Shown in pieces: positions 8,440-17,900 of a DNA stretch of 64,000 bases. Numbering within the stretch: position 1 is the first letter of the stretch; each line of letters opens with the position of its first letter. Origin of the DNA: Bog-473 sp963770645. Lineage in GTDB: Bacteria > Actinomycetota > Acidimicrobiia > Acidimicrobiales > RAAP-2. The notes beneath the pieces are model-generated. The model saw nothing but the letters and a program-made list of their open reading frames with translations, had not been told where the DNA came from and did no database searches. The DNA is taken from the NCBI GenBank assembly GCA_963770645.1, contig CAVYQL010000003.1:620001-684000 (forward strand), written 5' to 3'. The translations under genes and the position numbers were made by a program.

Positions 8440-10176
8440 GTGAACGTCACCGCCCCGAGGGGCGCCGCGCGCTCCGGCGCGCCCGCTCTTGAGGGCAACC
8501 CAACCGCGTCGGCGGATGGCGCGGCCGGCGAGCATCATCGATCTCGCTCCGCCATTGCCGCGACCGCTGCAGGCGGATTCATCCTCCTGGTGGCGATCTT
8601 GTACCTGTCGGCCCGTCACGCATACTCGGGGGACTCTGACGGCGCCACCGTTGTGCTGCAGGGACAGGCCATGAGTTCGGGCAACGTCACACTCAGCGGC
8701 TGGGCGCTCTCGCTCGACTCCTTCTGGACGGTCGATGCCGTTCTGTACACGCTCGTCGAGTTGGTCACCGGTGTACGGGACATGCTCTTGTTCCTCGTCC
8801 CGGCGATGATCGCCGCCACTGTCGTCGTTGTTGGAGTGCTGCTCGCGCGCGACGGTCGTCGTGGGATCGCCGGTGTCGCGGCGGGCGCGACGGTCGTGGT
8901 CGTTCTGGGGCTCCCGAGCCATGTCCTGGCCAACGTGTTCCTCCGCGGCCCGCTGCACGTCGGTACGGCGTTGCTGTGCCTCTGTGCGTTTGCGGGACTG
9001 CGCTCGGGGCGCTTCGGGTGGGGGTGGGTCGCGGGAGTGCTGTGCCTGTCGGCCGGCGTCCTCGGTGATTTTCAGACGGCGGCGCTCGGCCTCGGATCGG
9101 TGTGCGGAGCGGGCGCCGTTGCCATGCTGCGAATGCGCGACTGGCGCTCTGGAGTGCCCGAGGTGAGCGCGGCTGTGGCCGCGCTGATCGTTGCGGCAGT
9201 CGTTCGTGCAGCGTCCGAGGTCGTGGGCACGTTCTCGGTGAATACCGGCCACCCGCGGGCCTCTGGGGCCCAGATCGTCACCAACCTTCACAACCTCCCG
9301 TCATGGGGCGCCAACATGCTCGGCGTGGGGGGCGGACAGCTGGGCAACGGCGGCGTTCCGCTGGCGCTCGCGGCGGTGCACCTGATCGGTCTCCTTGTGG
9401 TGACAGGGGGAATCATGGCGGGCGCCGTCGCAATGGTCAGCGGGGCGATTCGCGGCCGGGTGTCGCTGGTCGAGGCGAACGAGGCATGGAGGCTCGACGA
9501 TCTTCTCGTCCTGGCGGTGTTCGCCGACATCGTCGTCTTCCTTGTGCTCACGACTTCGGACGATCCCGGGTTCCTGCGCTATCTGACGGCAGCCGTCATC
9601 TTCGGAACTGTCCTGGCGGGACGTTGGGTCGGGCGCCTCGCCGCATCGCTCCCGTCGGCGCATCGCGTCAGGACGGCTGCGGCAGCAGCCTGCCTTGTCG
9701 TCGTCGCCGCTTCCACCGCAGCCTTCGGGTTCACGCTGGCCGCCCCGATCCCCACGCAACCCTCTGTCCAGCTCGACAGCTTCCTCGAAGCTCGCCAGCT
9801 GGCTGTCGGGATTGGCGACTACTGGAGCGCCTCCATCACAACCGTCGCCACCGAGGGCGTCGTGACGGTTCGTCCGGTCATCGCCACGCGGGCTGGGCAC
9901 GTGGTGCGCTACCAGCGACAATCCGCTGGGAGCTGGTATACGCATGAGCCGTTCGAGTTCCTCGTCTACAACACGGCCAGGCCGTGGGGAGGTATTGACG
10001 CCACGTCGGCCTCCTCGACCTTCGGCCCCATAGCCCGGTCCTACGTAATCGGCCCGTACAGGGTGCTGGTCTGGCGACACCCGGTGTTCGTCTCCGCCAC
10101 GGGCCGGACCCCGACCAACGGGCGGACCCAGACCAGCGGGACGGCTGCGCGCGACAGCCGGACCAGGCGCTCGTGA
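8440..10176 (+). CDS. Polytopic membrane protein, glycosyltransferase-C-like
   Basis: 578 residues. A cytoplasmic N-terminus of ~40 residues is followed by a helix and an extracytoplasmic loop with YSGDSDGATVVLQGQAM, then at least ten helices and a soluble C-terminal tail (from about residue 430, RHPVFVSATGR near the end). The acidic SGDSDGA motif after the first helix resembles the catalytic loop of GT-C enzymes, so a lipid-linked sugar transferase is plausible but unproven. GTG start; divergent from the GT87-like gene at 6572-8317. Confidence 0.55.
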   Translation: MNVTAPRGAARSGAPALEGNPTASADGAAGEHHRSRSAIAATAAGGFILLVAILYLSARHAYSGDSDGATVVLQGQAMSSGNVTLSGWALSLDSFWTVDAVLYTLVELVTGVRDMLLFLVPAMIAATVVVVGVLLARDGRRGIAGVAAGATVVVVLGLPSHVLANVFLRGPLHVGTALLCLCAFAGLRSGRFGWGWVAGVLCLSAGVLGDFQTAALGLGSVCGAGAVAMLRMRDWRSGVPEVSAAVAALIVAAVVRAASEVVGTFSVNTGHPRASGAQIVTNLHNLPSWGANMLGVGGGQLGNGGVPLALAAVHLIGLLVVTGGIMAGAVAMVSGAIRGRVSLVEANEAWRLDDLLVLAVFADIVVFLVLTTSDDPGFLRYLTAAVIFGTVLAGRWVGRLAASLPSAHRVRTAAAAACLVVVAASTAAFGFTLAAPIPTQPSVQLDSFLEARQLAVGIGDYWSASITTVATEGVVTVRPVIATRAGHVVRYQRQSAGSWYTHEPFEFLVYNTARPWGGIDATSASSTFGPIARSYVIGPYRVLVWRHPVFVSATGRTPTNGRTQTSGTAARDSRTRRS

Positions 10177-10261
10177 GCGAGGAGGCCACCCCGCAGAGGG
10201 TCACCGGCGCAACGAGGTCCTCCCCGGGCGCTTGGGCGCCGGCTCAGTTCGGTTTGGTGGT

Positions 10262-10388
10262 CTGAAACGTGGGTACAGGTTTGCAACGGCGGTCCGTCTG
10301 CGAGCGGCCGTTGCAACCTCGACCTTGCGGGAGACGGAGGGGGAACGGCCTGCCCCGGTAACCGCAGGAGCGGCTAAAGGAGTCAACC
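10262..10388 (+). promoter_or_regulatory. Structured leader upstream of the 10389 secreted-protein gene
   Basis: The leader holds a perfect 10-pair inverted repeat (TTGCAACGGC at 10281-10290, GCCGTTGCAA at 10307-10316, 16-base loop). A G-rich stretch with GGGGGAAC, CCCCGGTAACC and GCAGGAGCGGC follows, running into the ribosome site AAAGGAG. A long structured leader before a secreted protein could be a riboswitch or attenuator. I could not match it confidently to a known class. Confidence 0.35.
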
Positions 10389-11321
10389 ATGTCCCGCCAC
10401 CGGCTTGCTTCGACCCTCGGTGTCATGCTGTTGTTCGCCTCCACGGTGACCCTGATATCGACCGGAGGAGCTGTCCCTTCGGGGGCCGCCAGTTCTGCGC
10501 CCTCCTGCACCTTCAACGGAAGCACGCTGCCCATCATCTTTGGCGTGAGCAGCGGAAAGGTCATCGACATCAACTGTACGGGTCTGCCTCCTCTCCACCC
10601 GTATCTCCTCGCTGAGGCCAGCCTCCTCACGGGCATCGACCCGCAGGCGAAGGCCGCCCTGTCCGGGGGTGTCACGTCGGTGTCGGGCCTCCTCGGCGCG
10701 CTGGATGCGCTCAAGGAGATCAACATGGGCGCCTTGGCATTCCCCTTGTCCAACCTCAACGGGGACCTCAATTACGACTGGACGGTTCCCAGCTCTCAGC
10801 CTCTGGACCCCAATGCCAGCTGCCCGCCGTCAACCCAAGAGTTCAATTCGGGTCTGATCGGTTGTGCCTTGGCGATGATCGACCTCACGAGCTTCACCCC
10901 CGTCGGGGCGGGCAGCGCCTTGATGCAGTGGACGGGTGAGTCTCTCTTCCCGCCGGCGCCGACCCTGGCCCTGTCCGCGACCAAAGGCACTCCAGGGCAG
11001 ACGGTGAGCGTCGGTGACGCTCCGGGCCACACCACCTACTGGTGGGTGTCCACCCTGGCAGCACTCGACAGCTTGCTCGGCGGGACTGCCGGTGCGCCGG
11101 CGGTGACGGTGACCTCGGGCTCAACGACGCTCGTCTCCAACGTCACGGTGACGCCCGCATCGTACGTGAACTCTGTCTTCACACCACCGGTCCTCTCGGG
11201 CAGCTTCACCGTCCCCCAACCGACCAAGCGTTCCAAGATCACCGTCTCTCAGAGAATGACCATCTTCAATTTCCCGCTGTCGGCGTCCGCGTCGGCGCAC
11301 TTCAAGGTCAAGGGAGGCTGA
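10389..11321 (+). CDS. Secreted hypothetical protein
   Basis: 310 residues with a clear signal peptide (LGVMLLFASTVTLISTGG, cleavage probably after GAASSA). The mature part has paired Cys, a segment PLHPYLLAEASLLTGIDPQAK typical of actinobacterial secreted or cell-wall proteins, and a C-terminal beta-rich region (TLALSATKGTPGQTVSVGDA) resembling an Ig-like/IPT sandwich. No enzymatic motif is visible. AAAGGAG seven bases before the ATG sets the start. The preceding 212 bases hold the structured leader. Confidence 0.65.
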   Translation: MSRHRLASTLGVMLLFASTVTLISTGGAVPSGAASSAPSCTFNGSTLPIIFGVSSGKVIDINCTGLPPLHPYLLAEASLLTGIDPQAKAALSGGVTSVSGLLGALDALKEINMGALAFPLSNLNGDLNYDWTVPSSQPLDPNASCPPSTQEFNSGLIGCALAMIDLTSFTPVGAGSALMQWTGESLFPPAPTLALSATKGTPGQTVSVGDAPGHTTYWWVSTLAALDSLLGGTAGAPAVTVTSGSTTLVSNVTVTPASYVNSVFTPPVLSGSFTVPQPTKRSKITVSQRMTIFNFPLSASASAHFKVKGG

Positions 11322-11438
11322 GGCTCCCGTCGTCGCGGACCCCGGCAACGGAGCTGCCCAGGTCCGGCCAGCCACAGCGGAGCGGATCTCAGGGTAGAAA
11401 CAAGGGACCCTTGTATCCCCGACGGCGTGGAGACGACG

Positions 11439-11993
11439 ATGAGTACGACTGATCCGGAGGTCACGCCCTCCGGCCATACTCCTGAAGGCGGAGTCCTTGT
11501 CGGGGATCCCGACGCGAACAAGGGCATGGTGCTCTTCGAGGATCCTCAGTGCCCTTACTGCCGGCAGTTTGAGGAGCTCAACGGACCGCTCATCGAGGCT
11601 GCTTTGGACGCGAGTGAGTTAGCAGTCGAATATCGCATGCGCTGCTTCTTGGGCCCAGAGTCGGTGCGAGCCGACAACGCCCTTGCCCTCGCCGCTGAGG
11701 CCGGTCGCTTCGACGAGTTGCGCCGGGCACTTTTTGCAGCGCAGCCGCCGGAGGGCACTGGTGGCTTCACGACGGAGGACCTTTTGCGCCTGGGTGCTCA
11801 AGTAGGACTGGCCGATTCGGCCTTCGCCTCGGGTGTGCGGGAAGCCCGCTATGAGAAGTGGGTGCTGAGACGAGAAGCTCTCTACCAATCAGAGGATCCA
11901 CAGGGAACGCCGGCCGCGTGGCTCAACGGCAGTCCAATCGATCCGAGGGTGCTCTTCGACACGTCGGCGTTCGAGAGCCGTCTGCGCAAGTAA
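11439..11993 (+). CDS. DsbA-family thiol-disulfide protein with CPYC
   Basis: ~185 residues. After a polar N-terminus the thioredoxin strand GMVLFEDPQCPYCRQFEEL carries the redox pair CPYC near residue 35. A helical insert (ALALAAEAGRFDELRRALF) and the cis-Pro segment GTPAAWLNG complete a DsbA_2/thioredoxin_4 fold. There is no signal peptide, so it may act in the cytoplasm unless the true start is upstream. ATG at 11439 has GGAG six bases upstream; GTG at 11427 is an alternative. The short gap to the next gene is compatible with an operon with the DHFR-like gene. Confidence 0.75.
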   Translation: MSTTDPEVTPSGHTPEGGVLVGDPDANKGMVLFEDPQCPYCRQFEELNGPLIEAALDASELAVEYRMRCFLGPESVRADNALALAAEAGRFDELRRALFAAQPPEGTGGFTTEDLLRLGAQVGLADSAFASGVREARYEKWVLRREALYQSEDPQGTPAAWLNGSPIDPRVLFDTSAFESRLRK

Positions 11994-12036
11994 AGGCAAC
12001 CTCCGCGATGGATCTCGAAGCTGTTCGCTATCCGAC

Positions 12037-12507
12037 ATGATCCGTCAGATCGCAGCCATGGACTCTCGCCGGGGCATCGCAACCGACTCGGGCATACCCT
12101 GGAAGCTCCCCGGTGATACGGCTTACTTCCACGAGAAGACAGCGACCGGGCTCATCTTGATGGGTCGGGCGACCTTCAACGAGTTCGCTGCTCCGCTGCA
12201 TGAACGGGAGAACTTCGTGCTCACGGCTGACCCCGCACCCCTGCGCCAAGGCTTTCGGGCGATTGGCAGCCTGGACCGACTGGTCGCTGAGAACCGGGGC
12301 GAAGACATCTGGGTCATAGGCGGCGCCACGGTGTACGCCGAGACGATCGCCGAGGCCGACGAACTGTTGCTGACCCAGGTCGTCGGCGACTTCCATTGCA
12401 CCAAGTTCTTCCCGCCGTACAAAAGTGAGTTTCGTCTCGTGGCTCGGAGTGACGATCACCAAGACGGAGAAACCACATATAGCTTCGAAACGTGGCAGCG
12501 TCGCTGA
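12037..12507 (+). CDS. Dihydrofolate reductase family protein
   Basis: 156 residues, the usual length of FolA-type enzymes that reduce dihydrofolate with NADPH. Seen in order: IRQIAAMDSRRGIATDSGIPW (substrate loop, with D for the usual N in GxxxxxxxIPW), LPGDTAYFHEKTATG, ILMGRATFNEF, and the C-terminal IWVIGGATVYAETI followed by LLLTQVVGDFHCTKFFP. All core motifs are present. No thymidylate synthase lies nearby, so it could be a paralogous RibD/DHFR-like enzyme. No strong ribosome site precedes the ATG. Confidence 0.8.
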   Translation: MIRQIAAMDSRRGIATDSGIPWKLPGDTAYFHEKTATGLILMGRATFNEFAAPLHERENFVLTADPAPLRQGFRAIGSLDRLVAENRGEDIWVIGGATVYAETIAEADELLLTQVVGDFHCTKFFPPYKSEFRLVARSDDHQDGETTYSFETWQRR

Positions 12508-12538
12508 GGCCGATCGGTCGGAAGCCTCTTTTCGGCGC

Positions 12539-13402
12539 TTATAGTCCCTGGTACTCGGGCTTTCGGCCTTCCGACTCCGCCCTCCGACCTTCCACAAAGT
12601 CCTGCGTGTGGAAAAGCGCTCCGAACTGCTCGTCGAGCTTTGACAACGCCTCGTCCTCGGTGTGATCAATCGCCAGGTGAGCAGACGCCAACGAGGCCTT
12701 GATGCCGAGCGGGCCACAGTCGGCAACCTTGTTCGCGATTCGAATGCCGGCCTCAAGCGCCTGCTTCGCATCCGGAGCAACCTCGTGCACCTCTCCCATC
12801 CGGTACCCGTCTTGGGCGCTCCAATGCTCCCCCGTCAGGATGTAGCGCATGGCGTTGCCCCAGCCCACTTCCCCCGGGAACCGGATGGTCGCTCCACCTC
12901 CCCGAAAGCGTCCATGCGTATTCTCGTCCTGGCCGAAGACGGTGTCCGCTGACGCAATACGGATGTCGGCTACAAGATGGAGCTCGTGGGCCATGTTCCA
13001 GGTGTCGCCATGCGTCACCACGATCAGCGGCTTGGTGAGGCGCGGAGCACGCTTGGCAAGAGGGTCTATCGTCCCCGTGCTCGCGATCCAGGGCTTGCCC
13101 GTCCCTGCGAGCGATTTGAATCCTTCGACGTCGATCCCCCTTGAGAAGTGCTCCCCGTGGCCAAAGAGAACCGCGGCGCGCAGCGACGGATCTTGGTCGT
13201 ATCGGTAATACGCTTCGGCCAGCCTTTCGAACGTCTCAGGATCGATGCGGTTCTGGACGTAAGGGCGATTGATGCCAAGGAGCACGATCTGCCCGCGGCG
13301 CTCCCTGGTCAGTTTGGCCCCGGAACTGAGTGGTGTCTCCCGAAACGTCGTCGCTCGGGTGTCGCTCCGTCGTAGCGCATCCTGGGTGTGCAGACGAGTC
13401 AT
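12539..13402 (-). CDS. Enoyl-CoA hydratase/isomerase family protein
   Basis: 287 residues of the crotonase fold. The oxyanion-hole regions are visible as LRAAVLFGHGEHFSRGIDVEGF and KPLIVVTHGDTWNMAHELHLVADIRIAS, the latter replacing the usual GGG(A/C) with TWNMAHE. RFPGEVGWGNAMRYILTG and MGEVHEVAPDAKQ follow. The altered second oxyanion motif means the reaction cannot be inferred; hydratase, isomerase or hydrolase are all possible. The start is supported by AAAGGAG 15 bases upstream. It lies directly downstream of the MBL-fold gene on the same strand (33-base gap). Confidence 0.75.
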   Translation of the reverse strand: MTRLHTQDALRRSDTRATTFRETPLSSGAKLTRERRGQIVLLGINRPYVQNRIDPETFERLAEAYYRYDQDPSLRAAVLFGHGEHFSRGIDVEGFKSLAGTGKPWIASTGTIDPLAKRAPRLTKPLIVVTHGDTWNMAHELHLVADIRIASADTVFGQDENTHGRFRGGGATIRFPGEVGWGNAMRYILTGEHWSAQDGYRMGEVHEVAPDAKQALEAGIRIANKVADCGPLGIKASLASAHLAIDHTEDEALSKLDEQFGALFHTQDFVEGRRAESEGRKPEYQGL

Positions 13403-13435
13403 TTTGTATTCATCTCCTTTCGTCTGACTGGAGCC

Positions 13436-14262
13436 TCAGCCGAGTATCAGGAATTGCTGGCGGCTGACCCAGTCCGGATAACGGCTCACCATGGCGTCGA
13501 ACAGACCCTGGTCGCTGAGGGCTGCCTCCCGTAGCTTTCCGTAGTACCCGATGTAGCTCTGGGACTCAGCCAAGACCGAAGGCGCGTTGCCCCGCGCCGG
13601 GTCCTTGTGGCCGGTGACGACGGCCGTCGGATGGAGCGCGGCCAACTTGTCAAGGGCGTCGATCCATTCGCCCCGGCCGTCGGCGGTGGTCGCGCAGACG
13701 TACATGTGACAGTGGTTGTAGGCGACGTCGCCCGAAAGATCAGGCGCAGGTCCGGTACGTACAGCGAAGTGCTGTCTTCGGTATCTGTATGCCCGGTTTC
13801 GATTACCTCGAGCGGGAACCCCTCGATCTCGAAATGATCCGCGTCAAGGGGTTCGGGGAGCGTGGTCGTGTCTGCAATCTGACCGGGGAACCACTCCCGG
13901 TAAGGGTGCGCCGTGGCGCTACCGTTGCGCATCTGCTCCACCGTTGCCTTGGTGGCAACCGCCCGTGCGTCGGGACAGCGATCGAGCACCACGGGCAGAC
14001 CGGCGTAGTGGTCGCCGTGACCGTGCGTGATGTAGATCGTCGTGAGCCGCCGATCGTGCAGCTCGATCGAGTCGGCCAGCGCAGTCGCCTCGCGGACGGT
14101 CATGAGCGAGTCCACCAGCACGGCGTCGCGGGCACCGAAGATCAGCGTCGACGTGGTGGGATCCCACGCCGGCAGGTCGCCGAACCGGGCAGGCGGTGCT
14201 TTGCAGGCCTTTGACGGTGCGACGAATACGTCGTAGCTGAGGGCGGGTCGGCCAGATGACAT
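13436..14262 (-). CDS. MBL-fold metallohydrolase (one frameshift)
   Basis: Metallo-beta-lactamase-fold hydrolase, ~275 residues once the frame is joined. The zinc motif is TIYITHGHGDHYAGLP (HxHxDH), followed by VIETGHTDTEDSTSLY. Near 13738 one T seems to be missing from a TTT run: restoring it changes IFRATSP into IFSGDVAYNHCHMYV and continues to VVTGHKDPARGNAP, the third metal-site region of this family. The start at 14262 has GAGGAGCTGAC upstream; an earlier ATG at 14325 lacks this. Substrate unknown; the family includes lactonases and glyoxalase II. Confidence 0.75.
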
Positions 14263-14455
14263 GTCAGCTCCTCGGTAGGCGCGGGCCGGTCCTCCCATCG
14301 TGCGCTCGAGGGCTACGCGCCGCATCCCGCGATCGCGGGTCTTGGCGGGACTGACTCAGGCACCGGCAACGCCACGTGACGACATGACCAACGAGTATCG
14401 CTGCCGTGTTCGTGGGAAACCGGGGCGCGAGCATCACTCGCCAAGGTGGAGGTCT

Positions 14456-14835
14456 TCAGCTCGACCACGAGCAGGACAACCAGCGCGAGCGCGCCGATCT
14501 GACGACCCACTCCGACGCCGCAGCCGCGTGCGTCCGGAGTACAGGTCGCTCGGCGAACATGACGAGCTCCGGTTCGGACACGTGGACCGTGACGTCACCG
14601 ATCTTGACGCCGCCTAACAGCTCGAGCAGCGTCGGCCGGTCGTGGAGTGCCGGAACAGCTTGGCTCCTTCGAGCTCATCGGGGTGGTGATAAAGGCCGAT
14701 TGGATACGACAGGTCGATGGCAGCAGACAGGACCCTTGCACTTCGGGTTGGGCCGCGCGGAACTCGAAGAGACGCATCCGCACTGGGTCCCGCGAGCACC
14801 ATGTGCACCGCCATGAAGCATCATGTGGACCCGCC
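14456..14835 (-). pseudogene. Possible decayed gene fragment
   Basis: Two overlapping reading frames look coding when joined near 14620: AIDLSYPIGLYHHPDELEGA followed by RPTLLELLGGVKIGDVTVHV and SEPELVMFAERPVLRTHAAA. One base shift joins them. I do not recognise the family and there is no good start. The rest of 14263-14991 shows nothing supportable apart from the GAAGGAGGAGGGGG ribosome-site region before 14992. Confidence 0.25.
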
Positions 14836-14991
14836 ATGAGCAGTCAGCTTTCAGCGCCCGGCATCCAAAGCGAAAAGGGGCAGGATCAAGGTTATTAGTC
14901 CACCGCGCATCTGCAGTTGCAAGAGCACGACACTTCTGATAGCAACGCCTGAAGGAGGAGGGGGAGCGAGACATAGGACTGGGGGCTAATC

Positions 14992-17900
14992 ATGACGAGA
15001 CACGGGCGAGTTTTTCGTGTCCTTACCGGGTGCTTTGCGGCGTCTCTGATCGGAAGCGGGCTTACGTTGTTCGCGACGGAAGGGCCGGCTGCGGCCGCCA
15101 ATGCGGTGACGTTCAAGGTCTCGAACGCCGACATCTATGACAATGGCTACAACCAGTCCTACACCTCGGTGCTCACTGCCACTGAAACAGGTGGCGGAAC
15201 GCCCAACATCCCCACCATCTCAGCCGTGGCCCCCGGCACGCTCGGCACCAGCTTCAGCAACGGCTTCTACTGCGGGGCTCCGACAACGCAGACGGCCACC
15301 ACCGCCTCGTGCACCATCGAGGCCGCTCCTGGCTTCGGAGATGACACCGAAGTAATCGGGGGCAGCGGAACCTCGAACACCGTTTCGGTCGCCGATACGG
15401 ACAACTCCAACGAGAACGGCAGCGGGAATCCCTATACCGGCACAGAGACCATGATCATCTACCCCGCTCCCGTGTGTGGAGTCGCGCCCGACAGCGGGGG
15501 GACCCTCAGCGGCACGAATGACACGATCTACAGTGCCACCTCTGGCGCCAACAACGGAGCCATCGCCGAGGCGTGCTTCGACGGTGCCGACACCAATCCG
15601 GCCGGGGTAGGGACGGGCCCGAGCTACGACAATTCGAACGCTCCTTCCTCGCCGTGGACGGCCGCCAGTGCTCTCATCCTGGGTTTGAACAACACCTCCG
15701 GCGCGGGGTCAACGATCTTCACAGGTTCCAACGCCATCGATGCCGCCGGCGGAACCGCCCTCACCATCGAGGCCGGCCCGGGCTTCAACTGGACCGGTGG
15801 CGTGGGTAGTGGCGAGGCCGACGTCGACACGGGCACGGCCGGTCTGAGCAAGCAGGCCTGGTCCGGTGGCGCCGTGGGGGCGGCACCGCCGAGCACCACC
15901 GCCGACATGGCCGCGAGCACAGTGGACGGGTTCAACACCACTACGCAGTTCAAGTCCAGCGGCGACCCCATGAACACGTGCCCGCCGTCACAAGCAGATA
16001 TCGATGCCGGTATGCCGTTCTGTTACGAGGCGTTCGAGGCCACGGGCTCCGGGCCGAGTGCTACCGATGGCGAAGTCGGGTTCTCCGGGCAGAACCTTCC
16101 GTCTTCCCAGGCGCCCACCGCACAGTTGAGCACGTCCACCGCCTCCATCGGTCAGAGCGTCACGGTCAACGACGCCACCGATGCGTGCCCGGCCACCATC
16201 GGTGGCCTGGGAGCGGGTTCGGCCAACCTCTTCGGCTCCACTTACAATTGCTGGTACACGCGCGCCGGGGATTCCACCCCGGTCACCGTCACGGTAGACG
16301 GTCAGCCCGCCACCGTGACGCCGAACCCCACCACGACACAGGTCTCTGCGGTCAGCGTGACGTCCGGCTCAGAGGTGGCGACGGTCGCCCCGAGCGAAAC
16401 GGGCGGTTTCCCCACCAACCTCATCGGCGACTTGGTCACCGACTCGGCGGGTGACATTCCGGCGGGTACCACAGTGACCGGCCAGGGTAACGGGACGACG
16501 GGCAATTATGCGGACGTCGAGGTGACGCTGTCGAACGGCGCCACGGCCACCGACGCCACAGACACCCTCACCTTCACCAACAACGCCGACGTGAGCGAAG
16601 CCGACTACAGCGTCGACAACGTGACGACGACTACCAGCGCAAACGGCGCCGATGGCACGATCACCGAAGTACACGAGAACGCCACGAACACGGTCCAGAC
16701 TTGCATCGGCGCCGGGAACCCGGTGGTGAGCGGCACCGCTTGCCCCTCGGGATCGGCCGGTACCGCCGCCTCGCCGTGGAACCTCGTCGGTGACTCAGTG
16801 AGTGGGACCGGTGTCCCGCCCGGCACTGAGGTGACGGCGCAGTCGGGCACTGGCCCCGGCGCGACGCTCACCCTGTCGAACAGCACCCTTGCCGCGGACA
16901 ACGGGCTCAACGAGACCCTCACCTTCTATCAGGTGATCCTGAACCCGCCGCAACTGAACTCCAACTTCACCATTCCCACCGGCACGCCGAGCGGCAACCA
17001 GACCGTGCAGGTCTGCGAGGCGACCACGCCGACCAACGGGAACGACTGGGAGTTTGGCGTGCAGTGGCTCAGTGCCCAGGGCAGCCTCACGAACATCGCC
17101 GGGGACTCGCCGACGCAGACGCAGATCTGTGCCACAAGCACCGTCGACGTGACCCAGGCTTCGTCGACGACCACCACTGCACCCGCAAGCTCGAGCATCG
17201 TGCTCGGTAACAGCAACTCGGATTCGGCCACGGTGACGGGCAGCGTCAATGCCATCGACCCCACCGGATCCGTCAGCTTCTACGAATGCGGGCCGACCGG
17301 CAGTCCGACGCCGTGCACCTCGGCCTCATGGACGCAGTTCGACACCGAGTCGTTGAGCGGGTCGTCGAATCCTGACACGGTCACCTCGGCGACATTCACT
17401 CCGGACTCCACCGGCTCGTGGTGCTTCGCCGGGGTCTATACCGGAGACCCCAACTACTCGACCAGCGCTGATGAGACCACCGACGAGTGCTTCACGGTCA
17501 CCCAGGCCGCCAGTTCGACTGTGAGCGCTCCGACCAACGCCAGCGTCGTAGCCGGGGGTTCCAACAGCGACGTGGCCACGGTGACCGGCGTTCCCAACGC
17601 GCTCGCTCCCACCGGCTCCGTCGACTTCTACTGGTGCCCGGAGAACGTCAGCCCGTGTACGCCTACGACGCCTGGAGTCACTGCCGATCCGGCCAACCCG
17701 GTGTCTCTGGTGAGCGGCAGCGCGACCTCGAGCTCGTTCACACCGAACTCGTCGGGTACGTGGTGCTACGACGCGGTCTACTCCGGGGACTCCAACTACA
17801 CCGGCAGCTCCGATTCGAACCCCAGTGACGAGTGTTTCAGCGTCGCCGCGGCCAGTAGCTCAACTGTCACCGCGCCGACCAACGCGACCATCTCCCTCGG

